Made by a program: the position numbers and the translations under genes
Shown here: positions 59,801 through 64,000 of the stretch, piece by piece
How the letters are laid out: the number at the start of each line of letters is the position of its first letter
How positions within the stretch are numbered: the stretch's first letter is position 1
Origin: Siderastrea siderea
Taxonomy: Eukaryota > Cnidaria > Anthozoa > Scleractinia > Rhizangiidae
Assembly (NCBI GenBank): GCA_964030785.1
Contig: OZ034978.1
Location: forward strand, 2,624,501 to 2,688,500
Direction of reading: 5' to 3'
DNA length: 64,000 nt
Notes under the pieces: generated by a model
Told to the model about the DNA's origin: nothing
Database searches by the model: none
The model's input: only the letters and a program-made list of their open reading frames with translations

Positions 59801-62800
59801 AAAACCTCTGGGCATTAACCCATTGACACCTGAAGCGCCCGAAACCGCCCGTGCGTGACAACCCCTGAATTCCCTGAAGCGCCCGAAACCGCCCCGGTAA
59901 AACCATGTGTTTGAAAAAGCCTCTACCCTCCCCTCCTTGAGGATTTTGGTTCCCCTATTGTTCTATTGTTAAAGGGGACAAATAAACCAATCAGAATATG
60001 TCTTTTGCGCATATTTTTGGAGCTCTTTCGGGGTACTAGAAAGACTTTTTTTCGTCTCTCGATTTGCGATGAAGAAATGTGGCGCAGCAAGTTGTTTACG
60101 CGCGGAGAGGTAGTGCGATTTACGGTTCTTTTTCGCTCTATACGGGAAAAAAAACCTCTCTGAGTCTCAAAATGAAAGGCAAAAATTTTGCTTTAGATCA
60201 GTGAATGTTTAGGACGCTTTGAAGTGGATAGTTTCCTAGTACAAAGCGATGAAAATTTTAGCCGATTCGACAAGACTTGAAGATCGCGTGGAGTCAAATT
60301 TTGCGAGCAGAAATCAAGACTTATGAATCTTTCCTTTGAACAATTAGACCAGGTAATGAACCTCTTTCAGTGTAAATTTTATTTCCTATGATGTGCTGTT
60401 TAACTCACTGGTTCAGCAAACTATTAAATTTAACCATCAGATCAGAAATGACTGTGCTTCTTGCGCTGTATTTTTTGTGTACAAATCGAAAGCAGACGCG
60501 CTTATTTCTGTTGCGCCATCTGTGTTTTAAAGCATGCTTTCCCTCTTCGATTCGTGACTTTTTTCTTCAGTTTGCATAAAATTTTCTTTCCTGAAGATTC
60601 TTTTTATTTCTACAAGCATATTTGTTCAATTCTCACAACGAAAATAGATCTAAACATGCCAACAGTTATTTACATAAGCTTCCATTTTGACCCTGAAACC
60701 TGATCCTTTTGTGGCAGTGATCGTCTCAAATTTTTCTTCGTTTCATGTTAAAATTTCGCTGCTCTAGAAATAAATGGCTTTCTTTGTGATGTCAAATGAA
60801 TGGAATGTGTTTAAAAATTTTATGGAATTATGCTGTGATTCCCAGTGGGAGTATTTTGAACGGTAAAGGAACAGCATAGGAATACGTGTCTCTGAGCACG
60901 TGTTTGCTTTTTGTACCAAGGGCCTGCATTTCTGAGCGTTTTGCAGATTTTCTACTAAGTTAAACTTCTCTATTTTCCCTTTGGTGTTGAAAAAGTGGTT
61001 GGACTAAAAGTTCTGATGAATAATAATTGTGCAATATATCGGGAATGGACACGGCTTTTCTCATGAGAATGATAACTGCAAAGTTTACTGTCTTTGCGAT
61101 TTTGACTGCAAATGGCGCGCGGTCGAAAAAATTCCTTAAATCTTGTTTTGGAGCTAAATTTGACAATATATTTTCGATCCTGACAAATCCTTGTAATTAA
61201 AAAATAACTCACTAACTATCCATGGGGAAATAAAACGTAACAACAAAAGCTGAGAATTTGTCTTTATCTACTGCGCATTGTGTTAATTTTTTCAAGTCGT
61301 TTATTTCGACTGAATGCTGAAAAATGTTCAGGAAATTGGGGGTGGTCGCGCGTAAATTTCCTCAGGAGTCAATGGGTTAAAAATGTGTTCTTCCCACAAA
61401 CAAACTGTTTTTGTCACACTGATACTAAAAAAAATATTAACATGCACATCAATTTAAATGCTACTTAGCTGGCTGCAGACTAAGACAGCACAGAATGTTT
61501 TATTATACCTATATATATAGCGAGAATTTTATACCATAAACATTGGAAATAGAATTCTATATTTGCTATATTTCACATGTGAAGAAAGCAATACGTCCAA
61601 TCAGCTTCGCGTACAGCTTTCTTCACATGTGAAAAATATAAACAATCAGCATCTAGAGTGGAATCACCTAGCCAATCCGAGGCACACAGTTTCAAAAACA
61701 GCGCCAGCTTGAAGTTTGTGTTTCGAAAACATGGCTTCGGCTTCACATTTTGTTCCTCTGGAATTGCCGTTAAATGAGTTTATTGAGGAGCAATCAAACA
61801 AAAATACGTTGAGTAAAACAAACAGGGACGTCTCCTTGCTCAAAGAATTTTTAAGAGCGAAAGAAGTCAATAAAGAGATTTTAAAACCAGTGCAGATGGA
61901 GTCAAATTTCTCGAATATACTGAGGGACAGACAAAAACAAGAACTGGCAAGAACGGTGGGAAAAGGGCGTGCGTGAAAAGCGTTGTTGAACTGAACTCGC
62001 TCAAGTGATGCGTGAAAGATTTCTTTTGTTCTCTGCCTGAACTAAAACAAAGGAATTCAACCAAGAATCCGCGGTCCTGTTGTTTTCTTTGTGTCAGTTT
62101 TAAGCAAAAGTAATACGCTAATTCTTCAAATTTTAGATCTCAGGTCAAGAAATAAGTGCGCAACGGCGTTCCTCGCATGAAAACCAGCCTGTGTGCCAAT
62201 GTTCAGCTAAATAGGAGCAATTTCGATTTTAACCTCAAATCGTCACTTACGCCCTTTTTCCACCGGGCCCTTCAAATGAAGTCAGACGACAGCCCGTTTT
62301 ACTTGGCCATAAACTACACCAGAGTGACTAATTCCTCAAAACCCTGGTTCAAAACAGCGCCGATGGGCTCCAACAAATTAAATTCACTCACGAAAACCAT
62401 GGCTGAAAAAGCTGGTTTGAATGCAGAAAACCTGACCAACCACAGTGCCCAGAAACAAATTATCCAGAACCTGAACGACCTTGAGGTGCCTCCGACTCAT
62501 ATTATGCAAATCTCTGAGCATAAAAACGTTCAGAGCCTCCATAATTACAGCTCACTTTTGGAAAAACAGCAGCGGGATATATCCAACATCATGCGTGCCA
62601 GCACTTCAGCTTCAGGATCGCTGGCCATTCAAGAAACCGAGGAAGTCGGTTTGTCGACAGGAAACCAGCAATCGCTTCAGCAAGCATTATCTCTTTTCCA
62701 AGAGGCCCACATACAAGGAGGAACATTTAACATTTCGATAAATAACGTACGTCAACAGAGACCAAATTTGTCTTTGCACAGTGCGAAGCGCCGCCATTAC

Positions 62801-63649
62801 ATGATTGAATCAGACAGTGATTAGGGACAAGCAAAAAGATATTACTTTTTGTATTTGCGAATTCACACGTATTTTTTATTTTTATAAAAGGAGCTTAATA
62901 TCTCAAGTTTATTCCGGATTTAAAGCCGGTTTTTATTACTTCCCGTCATTTAGATCAGTCTTGAGCTGTTTGTGTATATAAGCTGTTACGGTGTAGAGAG
63001 AGAAAAATAAAACTGATTTGAAAGCTATGTTTAATTCTCATTATATATATAATAAATAAATTACAGCATAGAAAGTGCTTTGTACGGATTTTTATTCACT
63101 CGTTGCAAAACTTTGGAAAACTCACTCGTTTTGCAACTCATGAATAAAAATCCGTACATCACACTTTCTATGAAGTAATCTATATAATTATATAGAATGT
63201 CCACTTCATGTGTGTGGGATTAACTTGATCTCAAGTGACGCACAAAAAAATGCCATTAATACTAATACTGACTAATGTTACTAATCCATGCATCTTAAAA
63301 TGATCACAGCTGCCACCACAGTGACGTGGTACTAATGAATGACTGATGTTACTAATCCATGCATTTTAATCACAGCTGCATGGTGACTTTGCGCTCAGAT
63401 CTCAATAATCTTTAGCAACAGTCAACAGCACTTGCACTCTTAAGTAAAAAAAGTCTTAGACAACAAGGACCTCAGTTTTGGCAACACCACAGCTACCCAA
63501 CTTACCCTTTATATCCTTGTGGATAACTGGCTCAGGAAGACTGTGTAAATAATTAACAGCATCAACTACTTGAGGCCACACAAACATGGCTTCCTCGACT
63601 GAAAGCCGCCGTTTCAGTCTTTTCTCCATGTAATGAAAAAGGGACTCAT
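56872..63649 (-). CDS. Protein kinase, C-terminal part of the kinase domain (DFD variant), 5' end outside window
   Basis: Exons: 63649-63506, 59374-59241, 58411-58304, 58094-58035, 57725-57658 and a tentative 7-nt last exon 56878-56872. Phases agree throughout. The first exon starts in phase 1, so more coding sequence lies beyond 64000. Visible marks: VIHKDIKAKN (catalytic loop; HKD for HRD, with D, K and N kept), LADFDSAKRV (DFD for DFG), LGTKGFASPEV (activation loop and SPE for APE), RPADVYSLGCLLIELVVGVP (subdomain IX) and CPEERPTARSLL (subdomain XI Arg). This fits a STE/MAP3K-like Ser/Thr kinase, but I cannot name the family. The stop depends on the tiny last exon (frame ...KFTRT then TGA), which is uncertain. 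The 4.1-kb intron at 59375-63505 carries a TTAA element and a recombinase relic. Confidence 0.8.
56963..57625. mobile_element. MITE with CTGTTTACAA ends and GGGTTACC repeats (663 bp)
   Basis: The left end CTGTTTACAAAGAGGTTGGG mirrors the right end (CTGTTTACAAGGAGGTAGGG on the minus strand). The inside repeats GGGTTACCC and its complement many times near both ends. It lies in the kinase's last intron, just before exon 57725-57658 in genomic order. Confidence 0.75.
58950..59205 (-). mobile_element. tRNA-derived SINE in a kinase intron
   Basis: Reading the minus strand from 59205: GGAGGTGATGTAGTGGTTAG (A-box-like), GTGGTTCAAGGTCC (B-box-like), then a CTCTCTCTCTCC stretch, GTACAAATAGGTACTGGCG and TTTATGCTACAGAAACTGGG. 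The order tRNA head, conserved body and tail fits a SINE family I associate with corals. It sits about 35 bp from the donor of the SPE exon and does not disturb it. Confidence 0.7.
59815..61380. mobile_element. TTAA-bounded element (1.57 kb) in a kinase intron
   Basis: The left end TTAACCCATTGACACCTGAA mirrors the right end (TTAACCCATTGACTCCTGAG on the minus strand), with TTAA at 59815-59818 and 61377-61380. Short GCGCCCGAAACCGCCC repeats follow the left end. Open frames inside (for example 60388-60579, 60970-61212) are short and unrecognised. Confidence 0.8.
61567..61640. repeat. Inverted repeat flanking the recombinase relic (left)
   Basis: TATATTTCACATGTGAAGAA plus AGC is mirrored by GCT plus TTCTTCACATGTGAAAAATA. 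The arms are about 23 bp and contain the palindrome TTCACATGTGAA. It could be promoter or terminal sequence of the neighbouring Crypton-like relic. Confidence 0.7.
61731..62824 (+). pseudogene. Degenerate Crypton/KIAA1958-type tyrosine recombinase
   Basis: Two open pieces remain. 61731-61976 reads PLNEFIEEQSNKNTLSKTNR and DVSLLKEFLRAKE, the typical N-terminal start of this cnidarian protein family. 62156-62824 carries the C-terminal catalytic part: KPWFKTAPMG, LTNHSAQKQIIQNLND, VPPTHIMQISEHKNVQSL and HNYSSL. In the family the active-site HxxR appears as NHSARK; here Arg is replaced by Gln (HSAQK), and the usual GHK is EHK, while the tyrosine (NYS) is kept. The middle of the protein, with the first catalytic Arg, is missing. 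It is therefore a dead copy, lying opposite in strand inside the kinase intron. Such domains also occur in ZMYM and KIAA1958 host proteins. Confidence 0.8.
63061..63178. repeat. Inverted repeat (118 bp) right of the recombinase relic
   Basis: TTACAGCATAGAAAGTG, then GTACGGATTTTTATTCA and GTTGCAAAAC, is mirrored by GTTTTGCAAC, TGAATAAAAATCCGTAC and CACTTTCTATGAAGTAA. The arms are about 50 bp. A probable MITE between the relic and the first visible kinase exon. Confidence 0.8.
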
Positions 63650-63909
63650 CTACACAAAAAAAGAAAAATTTAACTTAGTTTTTCCCAAGAATTAAGCTTC
63701 ATTTAAAGCCTCAGCTAATTCAAACAATATTCAAAGAGCGCTGAGGACCTTTTCTGAACAGGCTTAAGTAATTAAGTCGTTTTTTTTAATACCAAAAAAA
63801 TACCAGGACATTTTCTTTTGACTGTAAGCTGGAAAATTATGGTTGCCAATTTTTTTTTCATGGCTTGACAAATACCTCATGCTTTATGGACATGCTTGTT
63901 ACTGAACAG

Positions 63910-64000
63910 GCCCCAGTTGTTCAAAAGTTGGATAGCGCTATCCACCGGATAAATCACTATCCAGTGGATAAGTGTTAGGGAAACCAATTGCGTTATCCAC
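63910..64000 (+). mobile_element. DNA-element end running off the window
   Basis: CCCCAGTTGTTCAAAAGTTG followed by GATAGCGCTATCCACCGGAT and repeated ATCCAGTGGATAA/GTTATCCAC words looks like the terminal part of a common hAT-like MITE of corals (from memory). The other end is outside the window. Confidence 0.5.

Overview
The window is animal nuclear DNA, most likely from an anthozoan cnidarian such as a stony coral. The genes are intron-rich with GT/AG introns and encode conserved animal proteins. The introns are full of short inverted-repeat DNA elements, tRNA-derived SINEs and LINE tails. An intronless class A GPCR and a degraded Crypton-type tyrosine recombinase fit that group. The species call is an inference from general character, not from a marker gene.

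Layout: (1) 1-1770, minus strand, is the 5' part of ALKBH4 (two exons, second cut by the window edge). (2) 1771-2019 is a 249-bp shared upstream region. (3) 2020-20369, plus strand, is a complete LRWD1/ORCA gene in 16 exons whose splice phases all fit, giving 666 aa. (4) 20370-24835 is a repeat-bearing gap between two convergent genes. (5) 24836-51985, minus strand, is a complete SMG6/EST1A gene in 18 exons (1209 aa), with the C-terminal PIN nuclease split over five exons. (6) Its 9.3-kb intron 16 holds an intronless 490-aa class A GPCR on the same strand (30146-31618). (7) 51986-56871 is intergenic and mostly transposon remnants. (8) 56872-63649, minus strand, is the C-terminal part of a protein kinase with DFD instead of DFG. 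One of its introns holds a 1.57-kb TTAA-bounded element and a broken Crypton recombinase.

Functional themes: LRWD1 is a chromatin-bound ORC partner, ALKBH4 is a 2-oxoglutarate/Fe(II) demethylase, and SMG6 is the endonuclease of nonsense-mediated mRNA decay. The ALKBH4/LRWD1 head-to-head pair also occurs in human (7q22.1, from memory), which suggests a very old shared promoter.

Mobile DNA: at least seven elements are bounded by TTAA or a near match, and there are PIF/Harbinger-like, Tc1/mariner-like and hAT-like MITEs, an inverted SINE dimer with a 14-bp target duplication, and a 2.4-kb nested palindrome. No CRISPR, operon or prokaryotic features are present. I found no clearly new multi-gene system. 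The best leads are the head-to-head pair, the nested GPCR, the DFD kinase, the inverted SINE dimer and a 3.06-kb element with no recognisable transposase.
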